Below are positions 7,603-16,894 of a stretch of DNA of 36,069 nt, in pieces (positions within the stretch are counted from its first letter, which is position 1; each line of letters begins with the position of its first letter). The notes beneath the pieces were generated by a model, which was not told the origin of the DNA, searched no databases, and saw only the letters and a program-made list of their open reading frames with translations. The DNA lies in IMG/VR virus record IMGVR_UViG_3300020156_000458, positions 1 through 36,069 of that record; one strand, 5' to 3'. A program made the translations under genes and the position numbers. Source of the DNA: a virus.

Positions 7603-10600
7603 TCACCCGTTCACGGCACGCCGCTGACCGACCGGCGCAGCGGTGCGGACGAGGCGCTTGGCAAGGTTGGAGATGGCCGACACCGTCTCATCGTCTCCGT
7701 CTTCGATAGCGCCAAGGATGCGCTCCAGCACGGCGACCGCACGGTCGAGCCGCTGCTCCAGCCCTGCGGTGTTGATGACGATGGGGGGGATGCTGGGCGC
7801 GCGGAGGGCGGTGACGTTGGCGCCCCAGCGGTCATTTGCCGCCTGGAAGCGCCGCGCCATCGCCAGCGAGGTTTCGTGCGGATAGACCCGCTCGCCCCCG
7901 GCCATCCGCACCAGCTCTGGTCCGCGCTCGCCCACCCAAGCCAACCCCGGCAAGGCGGACGGGGTGCCCACCGCATAGCCGGGAATGCCCCGCTCGCGCG
8001 CCCAACTCCGCATGGCGGCTTCGTAGGCGTCCGCCTTGCCATAGGCAGCCAGCCAGCTATTGACCGTCCATGGGTTAGCCTCGCCGGTGTAGCCGACCGA
8101 CCGCAGGATCGACAGCCAGTCCTCCGTGGGAACCTTGTCGCCCAGTGCCGCCACGTCAGCCGAAGCGGTGTAGCGGAAGGGGTTGTTGCCCCAGTCCAGC
8201 CGTTCGTCGGCGGCACGCAGAACCTGATAGGCGGTGTCCGGTCCCTGCGCCCGCGCCCAGGTCATGATCCCCGGCAGGGTTCCGGTCGACAGGCCCGCGA
8301 GCATTTCCGACAGGGTTGCGCTCGACTTGGTGCCGGTCAGCTGTTGCAGCGGGGTCAGCGCCGCCTGCCACACGGCATAGCTCTGGCTCATGATGCTGTT
8401 GAGGTCGACCAGCGCCCCATATTGCTTCTGCCCCAGGCTGGCGGCTTCCGCCCGCTGGCGCTGAAGCTCCTTCAGCGCAGCATTTGCGGTGTCGAGTTGC
8501 TGCTGGGCGGTGTCCACACCCTGCGCCTGGAGACCGCCGAACTCGGCAAAGACCTGCCGCACCCGGTCATAGTCGCTGGTGTCGGTCGAGCCGAAGAAGC
8601 CCTTGGCGAGCTGCACCAGCGCCGGGCCGAGCTGCTGAAGGGTGGCGAGCGCCGCCGTCTTCTCCGCCTCGCTGGCGGCGGGGCTTTTGGCCGTCTGATA
8701 GGCAGCCTCAAACTGCCGGCGGGCTTCAGCCAACCGGTCGCGGGCGTTCAGCGGGCTGTTGTCGTTGACGGCAAGTGCATCATAGGCCTGCCGGAACTGT
8801 TGTGCCGCCTGCGCGCCCGCTTCCAGGCTTTCGACCAGCGCCTGTTGCGCGGTGATCTGGGCATCGTAGGCGGCCAGCACATCGGCCTGCGCGAGGCTGA
8901 ATGCCTGCGCGGCATATTCGGCCGCCTGCACCTGCCGCAGCAGGTCGGTGCTGTAGCCTGCCGCCTTGGCATCGGCCAGTTCCTTGGCCTGTTGCTGTTG
9001 CAGCGCCAGCAGAGCGGAGTCGCGGTCACGACCGAGCGTAGCGTACATCCGGCTGTTGATGTCTGCCTGATAGCTGGCGAGCGCCTGCGCAGCCTCCGTT
9101 GTCGCCGAAGCCGCATCCCGCAGCGAAACAGCCAGGTCGTGGATATCGTCGGAGAAGCTGGCCGCGACGATGTCGAGCTGCGAGGCGTCCAAGCCGGTCA
9201 GCAAGGATTTCAGCGAGGCGTCGAAAATCTCGGTGGCGCGTTGGGTGCTGAGACCGACCGCGGTCAGGTTGCGGGCGTTGATGTCCCGCGTCTTCATCAG
9301 ATCGTTGATGGAGTTGAGGTAGTCCCGGCCCAGCGCCGTATTGAGCTGGCGGTTGGCATCGTCCTGCACACTCGCCTTGATGCGGGCGCGGGTCTCCGCC
9401 TCGATCTGATCGACAGTGGCAGCCAGGGCTGGGTTGAGCTGCTGATAGGCCTCCCGCAGCGCCTGGAACTGGCCGGTCAGGGCGGCCATGTCCTGTTCGG
9501 CCTGGGTATAGTCCGGCGGGTTGCGGAGCTGGTCGAGGTAAGCGTTCAACTGATCGGTGGCGAGCCTCACATACTCGCTGCCCAGGTCCAGCCCCTTCGC
9601 CCGCTCCAGTTCGTCCAGCATCGGCTTCAGCGATTCGGCGGTCGCTTCCTTGGCCGCCTTGGTGAAGCTGGCGAGCGACTTGTCGAGGGCGGCCAGGGCG
9701 GTGGTGCCGGCATCGATGCCGGCACCCAGCGCGATGTCCTTGGCGGCATCCTCGTAGCTGGTCGCCTTGGTGTTCCGAATGGCCTTGGTGACGGCAGCCC
9801 CGGCGTTGGTCAGGCCGCCGGCTTCAAGCAGGGTGTAGCGCAGCAGGTTGCCCAGCGCGTCGTCCCCTGTGCCGAACTCCTTGTAGGGTACGCTGCCGCC
9901 GACGTAGAGGCCCTTGGCCGCGGTCTGGCCGATGCCGAAATCCTGCTTCAGCGTGCCGCCGCCGGCCGCTGCCGCGGTGAAGATCGTGCTGAAGGCGGTG
10001 CCCAGCTTCTGGGCATCTTCGATCTTGCCGTCGTTGTCGACCTGGAAGTTGCCCGCCGTGGCGCTCTTGCCGCCGGCATTGATGGTGATGTCCGCCGATG
10101 CGGTGGGACCGACGGATGCCTTCTGGGTGCCGATCATGCCCATGATCAGACCGACCACGGCACCGATGGCCGCTCCCACCGGCCCGCCCAGCGACGACAG
10201 GCCGATGACGGTCGAGAGGTAGCCCGCCCCGGCACCGGCCAGAGCGCCAGCAGCCCCGCCCACGACCTTGCTGTTGGTCTTGGTGCCGAGCCAGCCGCCG
10301 ACCAGACCGCCGCCCAGGGCACCGGCCCCGGCGGCACTCAGGTAGGCCGAGAGGCCGCCCGTGATGCCGCCGACCGTGGTGCTTCCGGTCGCCGCCGCGT
10401 TGCTGACACCGCCCAGCGTCGGCATGACGCCGATGTCGGCAGCCAGCCCGCCGGCTGTGGTGGTCATCATGGTTCCCTGGGTGCCGGCCATCGTGCCGAT
10501 TCCCAGGGTCGAGTAGCCGAACTTGTCGATGGCGTTGGTAATGCCGCCAGTCAGCCCCAGCTTGTCCATAGCCCAGCCGCCGGCCTTCGACACGGCGGTG

Positions 10601-13600
10601 TTGGTCAGGCTGCCGGTCAGGCTGTTGGTGGCAGTGCCCGCCGCGCCCGTAGCCCCAGACGGCGCGGTGATGCCGAACAGCGACGGCATCGCGCCCACGA
10701 CCTGGGTGACGATGGGCAGGACGATGTTGGCTTCCAGGGCGGCGATGGCGATGCGCTTGAAGATGGACTTGAAGACGTCCACCACGCTGGTGGCCTTGCC
10801 TGGGTCCATCAGCCGGTCGTACAGCGCCTCCGAGATGTCGCCGCTGATTTCCTTGGCTGTGGCTTGGACCGCCTTCAGATAGTCGATCATCGCCCGCTTG
10901 TCGGCGATCTGTTCCTGCCACGCCAGCCACTGCCGCGCCCCATCCTCGCCCAGTTCCGCCACCTTGCGGGCGGCTTCCTGCTGGTTGCGCAGGGCGGTCA
11001 TGGCCCGCTCACGCACCGGCTCCGCCTGCCCCATCAACTCCAACTCACGCTGGGCAAGGGCAAGGTTGTCGTTGGCGCTCTGGCGTTCCTGCTGAAGCCG
11101 GTTGTTGTCGTTGGCCGCCCGGTTCTTCCGGTAGGCGTCCATCGCATCGTTCAGCGCCTTTTGGGCTTCGGTGCCGGCGACAGTGGCGTCGGCGCCGAGC
11201 TTGCGGATCAGGGCGAGCTTGTATTCCTCTTCCTGCGCCACCCGCACCGCCGCACCGCCGGACGCCATGGCAAGCGTCAGCGCGTTGGTGTTCGCCGTCT
11301 CCAACTCCAGCGTCCGGACCGTCTCATTCCGGATCTGAACGATGGCCGCGGCCTCTTCCCGGCGGTTGGCGGCGGCAACCGCCATGACGTTGCCGTTCCC
11401 CTTGGCGGCTTCCTGGGCCAGCTTGGTGGCATAGGCCGCCTGTCGCGTTGCAGCCTCGCCCAGCCCGGCGGCCTGCGCCATGACCATCTGGGCATCGGCG
11501 GCCAGCAAGATATCCTTGCCGGCCTGACCGGCGGCTGCACCGGCTTCGGCGATGGCGACGGCGTAATCCTGGGCGGCATTGGCTTCGGCAACCTTCCGGT
11601 CTGTACCGCGGGCCACCATCTGCTCCACCGCCTTCTGGCGGTTCAGATCGGCAACCTGGGCAGCGTTGCCGGCGGCCTGCGCCCGTGCGATCTGCTTGTC
11701 GAGGTCAAGCACCTTGGCGCGGGCGGCGGTGGCGGCTTCCACCCGCTTGGTTTCCACCTCCTGCGCCTTGCCCAGCAGTTGCAGATACTCCGGACTGACC
11801 GTGGTCAGCGGGGCCTTGCCTTCCTTCTCCCGCTGCTGATTGATGCCCTGAAGCACGGTCAGCGCCGTGCGGGCGGCACCCTCCGCCGCCCCGGCCTGGG
11901 CCAGTTCGCGGTTCATGTCGGCGATGGCCGATGCGACGGGATCGATCTTCAGCTTCAGCGCGGCCATGATGCCGGCGATCTGCTGGGCATCGGTGCCATA
12001 GGTGCGGAGGAGTCCCGACCCGGCCTTCAGCGCCTGCCCCAGTGCGGTGACCGCCTTTTCGGTTTCGGCCTGCTCGTTGGTCATCAGCCGGCCCGACTGG
12101 ACGGTCAGCCCGGCCTGCTTCAGCGCATCCCCCGTTGCGGTATTCAGCGCGTTGAAGGCGGCGGTGCCGCGGGACAGCTTGCTCGCCAGCTCCAGCCCAA
12201 CCGCGTCGCCGGTCTTCTGCGACACCGACATCATGCCGTCGAGCACGGCGGCAGTGGCTTCCACTTGCTTGCGCGCGGCGGCGAGTTGCGCTTCCAACCT
12301 CTTCAACCCTGCATCGCCGTTGCCGAAGAGGTTGGAGAACATGCCAGCGGTTCCGCCGGCTTCGGACGGATCGGCAGAGGCGCGCTGTTCGGCAATCAGC
12401 GCCTGAAGGGCAGCGACCTTTTGCGCAGCAGCATCGGCCGCCGCCTGCGCCGCACTCAGTTCGTTCCGCTGCTCTTCCCTCAACTGGTTGGCCCGCTCGC
12501 GCGACGCGCCGGTCAATTCGTCGATGCGGCGGCGACCTTCGGTCAGCGTGCGATTGTAGAGTTCCTGCGCCTTGTCGGCTTCCGACGTCCGGGTCGCCAG
12601 ATACGCGACCGCTGCCCCCGCCGCCAGGAAGGCCGCACCCCATGGGCCACCCACCAGCCCCAGCAGTGAGGACAGCCCGGCCCCCGCCCGCGACAGCAGG
12701 GTCGCGGCAGCGGTGGTGCGGGCGATGGCGGAAGCCTGCGCCTGCGACGCCATGTTGACGGCGATGGAGGTCTGCGCGACGCGTTCGTCGGCAGCGGCGC
12801 GGGCGAGGCGGGCCGCTGCCAAAGCCTCTTCCGCCTGGACGAGGCGGGCGGTCTTGCCGATGGCGGCATCCAGCGCCACCGCCGCTTCATACTGAGCGGC
12901 ACGGGCGGCCAGATCGGATCGGGCCTTGACCGCAGCCGCTTCGGCGGCGGCCAGATCGGCGGCGGCGGCCTGGGCGGCAGCAGCAGCCCCGGCCCGAAGC
13001 GCCGCCTCCTTCTGAAAGATATGGCCGGTGTTCCGCACCAGCTCGCCGCGAAGCGCAATCTGCGCCTTGGCGAACTCCAGCCCGGCGGCGATTGCCGGCA
13101 CCAGCCCGCGCGCCACATAGACGCTTGCCATGGCCGTGCCGACCGCCGTCACCCCGGTGGCGACGGCGTTCAGGTTCTCGCCCAGCGCCTGGATGCCGCG
13201 GGCCAAGGTCGTGGTGGCACCGCCTGCTTCGTTCGCCTCGCCGATCAGCTTGCCCATGGCGTTGTCGAGGGTGGCGAGCGACCGGGCAATGGTCGGCACC
13301 GTCTTGTCGAACTCCGCCTGGATTTTCGGAATCTGCGCAAGGAAGGCGTCGAAGAACTGCTTGTTGGTGACCTTGCCGTCGTTGATGAGCTGTTTCAGCC
13401 GCGAGACGGAGCCACCCGCTTCGGTCAGCCCATCGGCGACCGCCTTCGCCACCCGCGGGGCACCATCAAGGATGGAGTTGAATTCCTCCGCCTGGACGCG
13501 GGTGGAGCCGAGCAACTGCCCGAGCTGCTGCGTCGCCCCGGATGCTGCGTCGGCACTGGTGGCGGAAACGGCAAGCGCCTGGGCGACGCCACCGGAGAAG

Positions 13601-14043
13601 CGGGTCAGTTGTTCCTGGGACGCGCCCAGCTCGCCCGCCGCCTGGGAGGCGCGGCTGTAGACGTCCACCACTGATGCCATCGACACGCCCGCCTTCTGGG
13701 CGGCCTGAAAGAGCTGTTCCTGCGTCGCCTTCATCTGGCCGGCATCCTGCGACACCAGCCGCAGGCGGTTGCCGACCTGGGTCCAGGCTTCGGCATAGGT
13801 GAGGGTCTTGGCCGCCATGGCAGCGAGGCCGCCAACCCCGATCACGGCGGCGAACTGGGTGAGCCGCTGCGTCACCAGGGACGCGGAGCGGTTGACCTGC
13901 GCCATCGCCTGATCCATCCGGCCGGCGGAAGCCGTCAGCGCCCGTTCGGCGCGGGCAACCGACTGCTCCGCCGACCGCATGCCGCGGTCCAGCCCGCCGG
14001 TATCGGCGGTCAGAGAGACGGAAAGGCCTTCGAGTTCAGCCAT
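7603..14043 (-). CDS. Tail length tape measure protein
   Basis: This 2146-residue protein is the largest in the window. The N-terminus (about residues 1-230) is the tape-measure N-terminal domain, with SLTADTGGLDRG followed by repeated Ala-rich helices and the AEEFNSILDGAPRVAKA motif. Long Ala/Gln-rich coiled coils follow. A Gly/Ala-rich hydrophobic block lies at about 1210-1310, and the end has the common VGERGPELV and GGERVYPHE motifs (about 2020-2050). The start at 14043 gives the usual MAELEG opening; two codons further upstream have no better site. At about 1.5 angstrom per residue it predicts a tail near 320 nm, which is long for a prophage of this size. Confidence 0.93.
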   Translation of the reverse strand: MAELEGLSVSLTADTGGLDRGMRSAEQSVARAERALTASAGRMDQAMAQVNRSASLVTQRLTQFAAVIGVGGLAAMAAKTLTYAEAWTQVGNRLRLVSQDAGQMKATQEQLFQAAQKAGVSMASVVDVYSRASQAAGELGASQEQLTRFSGGVAQALAVSATSADAASGATQQLGQLLGSTRVQAEEFNSILDGAPRVAKAVADGLTEAGGSVSRLKQLINDGKVTNKQFFDAFLAQIPKIQAEFDKTVPTIARSLATLDNAMGKLIGEANEAGGATTTLARGIQALGENLNAVATGVTAVGTAMASVYVARGLVPAIAAGLEFAKAQIALRGELVRNTGHIFQKEAALRAGAAAAAQAAAADLAAAEAAAVKARSDLAARAAQYEAAVALDAAIGKTARLVQAEEALAAARLARAAADERVAQTSIAVNMASQAQASAIARTTAAATLLSRAGAGLSSLLGLVGGPWGAAFLAAGAAVAYLATRTSEADKAQELYNRTLTEGRRRIDELTGASRERANQLREEQRNELSAAQAAADAAAQKVAALQALIAEQRASADPSEAGGTAGMFSNLFGNGDAGLKRLEAQLAAARKQVEATAAVLDGMMSVSQKTGDAVGLELASKLSRGTAAFNALNTATGDALKQAGLTVQSGRLMTNEQAETEKAVTALGQALKAGSGLLRTYGTDAQQIAGIMAALKLKIDPVASAIADMNRELAQAGAAEGAARTALTVLQGINQQREKEGKAPLTTVSPEYLQLLGKAQEVETKRVEAATAARAKVLDLDKQIARAQAAGNAAQVADLNRQKAVEQMVARGTDRKVAEANAAQDYAVAIAEAGAAAGQAGKDILLAADAQMVMAQAAGLGEAATRQAAYATKLAQEAAKGNGNVMAVAAANRREEAAAIVQIRNETVRTLELETANTNALTLAMASGGAAVRVAQEEEYKLALIRKLGADATVAGTEAQKALNDAMDAYRKNRAANDNNRLQQERQSANDNLALAQRELELMGQAEPVRERAMTALRNQQEAARKVAELGEDGARQWLAWQEQIADKRAMIDYLKAVQATAKEISGDISEALYDRLMDPGKATSVVDVFKSIFKRIAIAALEANIVLPIVTQVVGAMPSLFGITAPSGATGAAGTATNSLTGSLTNTAVSKAGGWAMDKLGLTGGITNAIDKFGYSTLGIGTMAGTQGTMMTTTAGGLAADIGVMPTLGGVSNAAATGSTTVGGITGGLSAYLSAAGAGALGGGLVGGWLGTKTNSKVVGGAAGALAGAGAGYLSTVIGLSSLGGPVGAAIGAVVGLIMGMIGTQKASVGPTASADITINAGGKSATAGNFQVDNDGKIEDAQKLGTAFSTIFTAAAAGGGTLKQDFGIGQTAAKGLYVGGSVPYKEFGTGDDALGNLLRYTLLEAGGLTNAGAAVTKAIRNTKATSYEDAAKDIALGAGIDAGTTALAALDKSLASFTKAAKEATAESLKPMLDELERAKGLDLGSEYVRLATDQLNAYLDQLRNPPDYTQAEQDMAALTGQFQALREAYQQLNPALAATVDQIEAETRARIKASVQDDANRQLNTALGRDYLNSINDLMKTRDINARNLTAVGLSTQRATEIFDASLKSLLTGLDASQLDIVAASFSDDIHDLAVSLRDAASATTEAAQALASYQADINSRMYATLGRDRDSALLALQQQQAKELADAKAAGYSTDLLRQVQAAEYAAQAFSLAQADVLAAYDAQITAQQALVESLEAGAQAAQQFRQAYDALAVNDNSPLNARDRLAEARRQFEAAYQTAKSPAASEAEKTAALATLQQLGPALVQLAKGFFGSTDTSDYDRVRQVFAEFGGLQAQGVDTAQQQLDTANAALKELQRQRAEAASLGQKQYGALVDLNSIMSQSYAVWQAALTPLQQLTGTKSSATLSEMLAGLSTGTLPGIMTWARAQGPDTAYQVLRAADERLDWGNNPFRYTASADVAALGDKVPTEDWLSILRSVGYTGEANPWTVNSWLAAYGKADAYEAAMRSWARERGIPGYAVGTPSALPGLAWVGERGPELVRMAGGERVYPHETSLAMARRFQAANDRWGANVTALRAPSIPPIVINTAGLEQRLDRAVAVLERILGAIEDGDDETVSAISNLAKRLVRTAAPVGQRRAVNG

Positions 14044-14103
14044 GGATGGATTCCGGATGGAGGAAGGGCGCCACGGCATGACCGGGCGCCCTGCGGGTCG
14101 GAC

Positions 14104-14714
14104 TCAGGCTGTCGGCTTCCGGTAGCGTGGACTGCTCCGGAGGATGGCGATCAGCCGGTCGGCGGCTTCTTCCTCGGAGGCGGCGGCAGGGGTTTCCTCC
14201 TTCGCCGCGCCCCAAGGGTTGGTCTTCTTCAGGAAGTCGACGCGACCATCCAGGGCCAGCTCGATCTGGGGAATGGGAGTGTCCCAGAAGACATCCGGCA
14301 CCCATCCGAGCCATCCCGTCGCGTACTTGAAGAGTTGTTCCAGATACGCGTCGAGGGTCAGGCCTCGCCGTTTCCCTCATCGTCCTCGTTGTCCTCGGTG
14401 GACGGCATGTCGTCCGGGCGCTTGCCGCCGTTCATCAGGATGACGATGAACTCGATCAGGGGGGCGGCCAGATCGCTGATGCCGGCGGTGAAGACCTTGT
14501 CGTTCAGGCCCTTGGCAGCCTCGCCCTTGATGCCGGCACCGGCCGCGATGATGAAGGAGGCGGCGGCGATGTCATGGCCGGCGACGCGCGGCACGGCACC
14601 CTGAAGGCCGGTGAAGTGGTTGCTGATCGCCATCGCGGCGCGCGGGGTCGGCTTCAGCACGACCTTTTCGCCGTCGAGGGTGATGGTGACGGTGCCGGAG
14701 TTCAGCTTGGACAT
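14104..14714 (-). CDS. Tail assembly chaperone GT fusion made by -1 frameshift
   Basis: The two adjacent frames 14358-14714 and 14104-14369 are joined by a -1 shift at GGGAAAC (14376-14370). The zero-frame codons are GGA AAC; after slipping they pair as GGG AAA and reading continues as CGG CGA with no stop until 14106-14104. The product would be 203 residues: 115 from the G part and 88 from the T part. Lambda-type siphoviruses make G and GT in this way to coat the tape measure during tail assembly. The T part has no ribosome site or ATG of its own (only a GTG at 14301), which supports expression by frameshifting. Shift efficiency is unknown. Confidence 0.75.
14358..14714 (-). CDS. Tail assembly chaperone, G-like (GTA gp10-like)
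   Basis: The 118-residue protein lies between the tail tube and tape measure genes, the standard place for tail chaperones. Its N-terminus (GTVTITLDGEKVVLKPTPRAA) resembles the GTA gp10-type opening of alphaproteobacterial phages, then comes a helical region ending in LIEFIVILMNGGKRPDD and an acidic tail. It probably wraps the tape measure protein and recruits tail tube subunits. The start at 14714 follows AGAGGA, 9 nt upstream. Its last codons hold the slippery heptamer used to make the longer fusion. Confidence 0.75.
   Translation of the reverse strand: MSKLNSGTVTITLDGEKVVLKPTPRAAMAISNHFTGLQGAVPRVAGHDIAAASFIIAAGAGIKGEAAKGLNDKVFTAGISDLAAPLIEFIVILMNGGKRPDDMPSTEDNEDDEGNGEA
14370..14376 (-). 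other. Slippery heptamer GGGAAAC for -1 frameshift
   Basis: The heptamer reads G GGA AAC in the zero frame of the G-like gene, which is the canonical X XXY YYZ form. It lies 9 nt before the zero-frame stop (14360-14358). Two nt downstream a CGAGG/CCTCG hairpin with a 6-nt loop (14367-14352) could act as a stimulator, though it is short and closer than usual. Confidence 0.8.
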
Positions 14715-14759
14715 GGTCGAATTTCCTCTTGGTCAGGGGGAAGAGTGTCAGGGCGGATG

Positions 14760-14794
14760 AAAAAGGCCGGTGGCGCCCTGACACGCCACCGGCC
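14760..14794 (-). terminator. Intrinsic terminator between tail tube and chaperone genes
   Basis: An 11-bp perfect stem (GGCCGGTGGCG with CGCCACCGGCC, 8-nt loop) is followed on the minus strand by five U residues. It lies between the tail tube stop (14839) and the chaperone start (14714) and would cut transcription of the tail genes downstream of the abundant tube protein. Confidence 0.85.
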
Positions 14795-14838
14795 CGCTGA
14801 ACCGCCACCGGAGCGCTGCCCCGGCCGGCGGTGTGCCG

Positions 14839-15312
14839 TCAGGCGACCCCGCGGGCGCCTTCGATGATCCCGCCGTCGATGCCGATATTGATCACGGCCT
14901 TCACGACCTGATTGGCGTCGCCGAACTGGTTCTTGTAGGAGAAGATTTTCGCCGGGAAGAAGAAGCGGGTCGGCTTGGCACCTGCTCCGGCCGGCTTGTC
15001 GTTCATCTCGACCTTGATGTTCACGTTCTCGTAGCTGTCGAGACCGACCAGCACGTCGCCCTGACCTTCGTCTTCCGGGTTGCGGGCGACGGTGATGGAG
15101 AAGGTGCCGTTGTCCAGCGCGCCCTTCAGGCGGCGAACGATGCCGTCGTCGATGGTGGTGTAAGTCACTTCCTGGAACTGCGCGCCGAACTCGCCGACGT
15201 CCAGTAGGTTGCCGACGCGCACCCAGGTCAGCGCATCGAACTCGGCCAGCGTGTCGGCGGCGGTACCGGCTTCGATGAAGACCTTCATCTTTGCGGTGGA
15301 AATCGCACCCAT
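14839..15312 (-). CDS. Major tail tube protein
   Basis: The 157-residue protein has the pattern of siphovirus tail tube proteins: an N-terminal STAKMKVFIEAG segment, W-x-VG-NLLDVGEFG, a beta-rich core with TIDDGIVRRLKGALDNGTFSITVARN, and an end that forms the tube barrel (KPTRFFFPAKIFSYKNQFG). It polymerises around the tape measure to make the tail. The GAGGAGAA ribosome site 5 nt before the ATG is the strongest in the tail region, fitting a protein needed in many copies. Terminator-like hairpins flank the gene on both sides, so its level could be set separately. Confidence 0.88.
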   Translation of the reverse strand: MGAISTAKMKVFIEAGTAADTLAEFDALTWVRVGNLLDVGEFGAQFQEVTYTTIDDGIVRRLKGALDNGTFSITVARNPEDEGQGDVLVGLDSYENVNIKVEMNDKPAGAGAKPTRFFFPAKIFSYKNQFGDANQVVKAVINIGIDGGIIEGARGVA

Positions 15313-15327
15313 GGGGGTTCTCCTCAG

Positions 15328-15351
15328 AAAAAGAGCCGCCCCATGGGCGGC
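15328..15351 (-). terminator. Intrinsic terminator upstream of tail tube gene
   Basis: On the minus strand a GCCGCCC/GGGCGGC stem with a 3-nt loop is followed by UCUUUUU. It lies between the tail terminator gene (stop at 15380) and the tail tube start (15312), so transcription of the tube gene needs read-through or a promoter in between. Confidence 0.8.
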
Positions 15352-15379
15352 CCGGAAGCTCCGGCAATGCCGAAGACGG

Positions 15380-15775
15380 TCAGGCGCTCTGAAGCAGAGC
15401 GCGGAAGCGGATCACGCCGTGACGGGTCAGCCCGTCCGGCTCCAAGAAGACGGCTTCGAAGGCGAAGCGCAGGGTCACCAGTTGCGGACCGTCGACCGGG
15501 AGCGGCTGCTGGTGCAGCGCTGCCTTGATGGTGCCCATCAGCTCCTTCACCTCACGCTTGCCGGAGTAGCGGCTCCAGACGTGGATGACGGTGTCGATCT
15601 CTTCGGCTTCGTCATCGCCCAGCATCGGCCAGTCGGTGACGGTGTCTTCGCCGATCACGACATAGGGGAAGGCCTGCCCTTGCGGCACGTCGTCCAGCAC
15701 CGGCACGGCATCGCCCAGCGCCGCCGTCAGCGCGGTGAACAGGGCCTTCTGGAGCGGCCAGGATGCGGCGCTCAC
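15380..15775 (-). CDS. Tail terminator / completion protein (DUF3168)
   Basis: The 131-residue protein fits the DUF3168 (gp17-like) family: an N-terminal LQKALFTAL helix, then PVLDDVPQGQAFPYVVIGEDTVTDWP, an HVWSRYSGKREVKELMGTI segment and a beta-rich end. Members cap the top of the tail tube and join it to the head. It starts with GTG at 15775 in a GTGA overlap with the upstream stop, so it is translationally coupled. Order (gp10-like, DUF3168, tail tube) is the same as in HK97-like phages. Confidence 0.85.
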   Translation of the reverse strand: MSAASWPLQKALFTALTAALGDAVPVLDDVPQGQAFPYVVIGEDTVTDWPMLGDDEAEEIDTVIHVWSRYSGKREVKELMGTIKAALHQQPLPVDGPQLVTLRFAFEAVFLEPDGLTRHGVIRFRALLQSA

Positions 15776-16230
15776 GGCTTGCCCCCTTGCCGGGCGGCGG
15801 CACGCGACAGCGCCTCGTTCACCGCGGCGCGGATCAGCTTGACGCTGTGCGCCCGGTGTCGGCGGTAGGCCGGGAACAGGAAGGGCTGGGCCGGCGCACC
15901 GGGATGGTGGATCACCCCGCCGTCCGGCATCCGGATGTCGTGCGGGGCCGCACCGAACTCCACCAGATGGATGTGCCGGGCGCGGCGCTTGCCCCAGGAC
16001 CCGACGCGGGCTTGAAGGCCGTTCCGGCTGATCATGAGCCGCAGCTTCCGCTTCAGCTCGCCCGTGGCATAGGGATGTTCCGGGCCGGGAGCGGCAGCCA
16101 GGGCATCGGTGAAGATCGCGGCCCCAGCCTGGGCAATGGCCTGGGTGACGCCGTCCTTGATGTCGATCGGCAGCTTGCGCAACGCGGCGCGGAGCGCCCG
16201 GCCGCCCGACACGGCGGATTTTCTAGCCAT
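15772..16230 (-). CDS. HK97 gp10-like head-tail joining protein
   Basis: The 152-residue protein resembles the HK97 gp10 family: an N-terminal helix with RALRAALRKLP, a middle section ending in a AHIHLVEFG-type motif (HLVEFGAAPHD), and the PAQPFLFPAYRRHR end that is typical of the family. It helps attach tails to filled heads. The start at 16230 shares one base with the stop of the head closure gene (TGATG). The family assignment is fairly secure from motif order and position. Confidence 0.85.
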   Translation of the reverse strand: MARKSAVSGGRALRAALRKLPIDIKDGVTQAIAQAGAAIFTDALAAAPGPEHPYATGELKRKLRLMISRNGLQARVGSWGKRRARHIHLVEFGAAPHDIRMPDGGVIHHPGAPAQPFLFPAYRRHRAHSVKLIRAAVNEALSRAAARQGGKP

Positions 16231-16568
16231 CAGATCGCGACCCCTGCTTCGGCGTCGATGGTGAGGAAGCCGGAGCGCGGCCCGGCATCGGCGATGAAGC
16301 GGACGTTGTGCGCCCGCCCGTTCCAGACGATCCGCATGCCGTCGGTCAGGTCGCGGCGGTGGCGCAGCTTGAAGCGCATCATGGTGGCGGCTTGGAGCTG
16401 CTGCGCATCGGCGCGTTCCTGCCCCGACACCGGCCAGACCTGCGCCCAGACAGTCGCCACCGGCACCCAGGCTTCGACGGCACCGCCGCCGCCATCGGCG
16501 ACCCGGCTCTTGGTCTCGATGCGGATGCGCTGGTCGAGAGCGCCCGCACCGGTCTTGGCCCCAGTCAT
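16230..16568 (-). CDS. Phage head closure protein (SPP1 gp16-like)
   Basis: The 112-residue protein opens with GALDQRIRIETKSRVADGGGGAVEAW, the usual start of head closure/head-tail adaptor proteins, followed by VWAQVWPVSGQE and a beta barrel region ending in GFLTIDAEAG. Such proteins form a ring below the connector that keeps DNA in the head. The start is set at 16568 by the ATGA overlap with the upstream gene; a longer frame exists but lies over that gene and lacks a site. Confidence 0.85.
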   Translation of the reverse strand: MTGAKTGAGALDQRIRIETKSRVADGGGGAVEAWVPVATVWAQVWPVSGQERADAQQLQAATMMRFKLRHRRDLTDGMRIVWNGRAHNVRFIADAGPRSGFLTIDAEAGVAI

Positions 16569-16873
16569 GCGAACGACCACTTGCGGTAGGGGGACAGCAG
16601 CCATTCAACGGTTTGGTTTTCCGTGCGAATGGTTCCCGTCACCGCCGCCTCTCTGGTGGCGTAGAGGTCGCCCAGGATCAGCAGGACAGCGGCCTTGACC
16701 GGGGCAGGAACAGGCACCTCCGCGCCGGCCTCGTCCGTCCAAGGCACAGATCGGTTCAGCGACTCCGCTACGGCACCTTCGGCCGCCATCAACTTCAGCG
16801 TGATGTCTGCGTCGTCGGCGTCGCCGTCGACGCGCAGATGTGCCTTGGCTTCATCCAGGGTGATGATCGTCAT
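16565..16873 (-). CDS. gp6-like head-tail connector protein
   Basis: The 102-residue protein starts MTIITLDEAKAHLRVDGDADDADI, the recognisable opening of HK97 gp6-like connectors, and continues with helices that end at AAVLLILGDLYATRE and VEWLLSPYRKW. It forms a ring under the portal. A GGAG element 8 nt before the ATG at 16873 supports the start. A hairpin terminator lies just upstream and the stop overlaps the head closure start by ATGA. Confidence 0.88.
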   Translation of the reverse strand: MTIITLDEAKAHLRVDGDADDADITLKLMAAEGAVAESLNRSVPWTDEAGAEVPVPAPVKAAVLLILGDLYATREAAVTGTIRTENQTVEWLLSPYRKWSFA

Positions 16874-16894
16874 GGAGAGCGCTCCAAGAGAAAC

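Noticed and set aside
7876-12669. Open frame of about 1600 codons on the plus strand opposite the tape measure gene
   Set aside because: It is a by-product of high GC and Ala/Gln-rich coding on the other strand. The translation is Gly/Arg/His-rich, has no motifs, and the minus-strand tape measure signals are clear.
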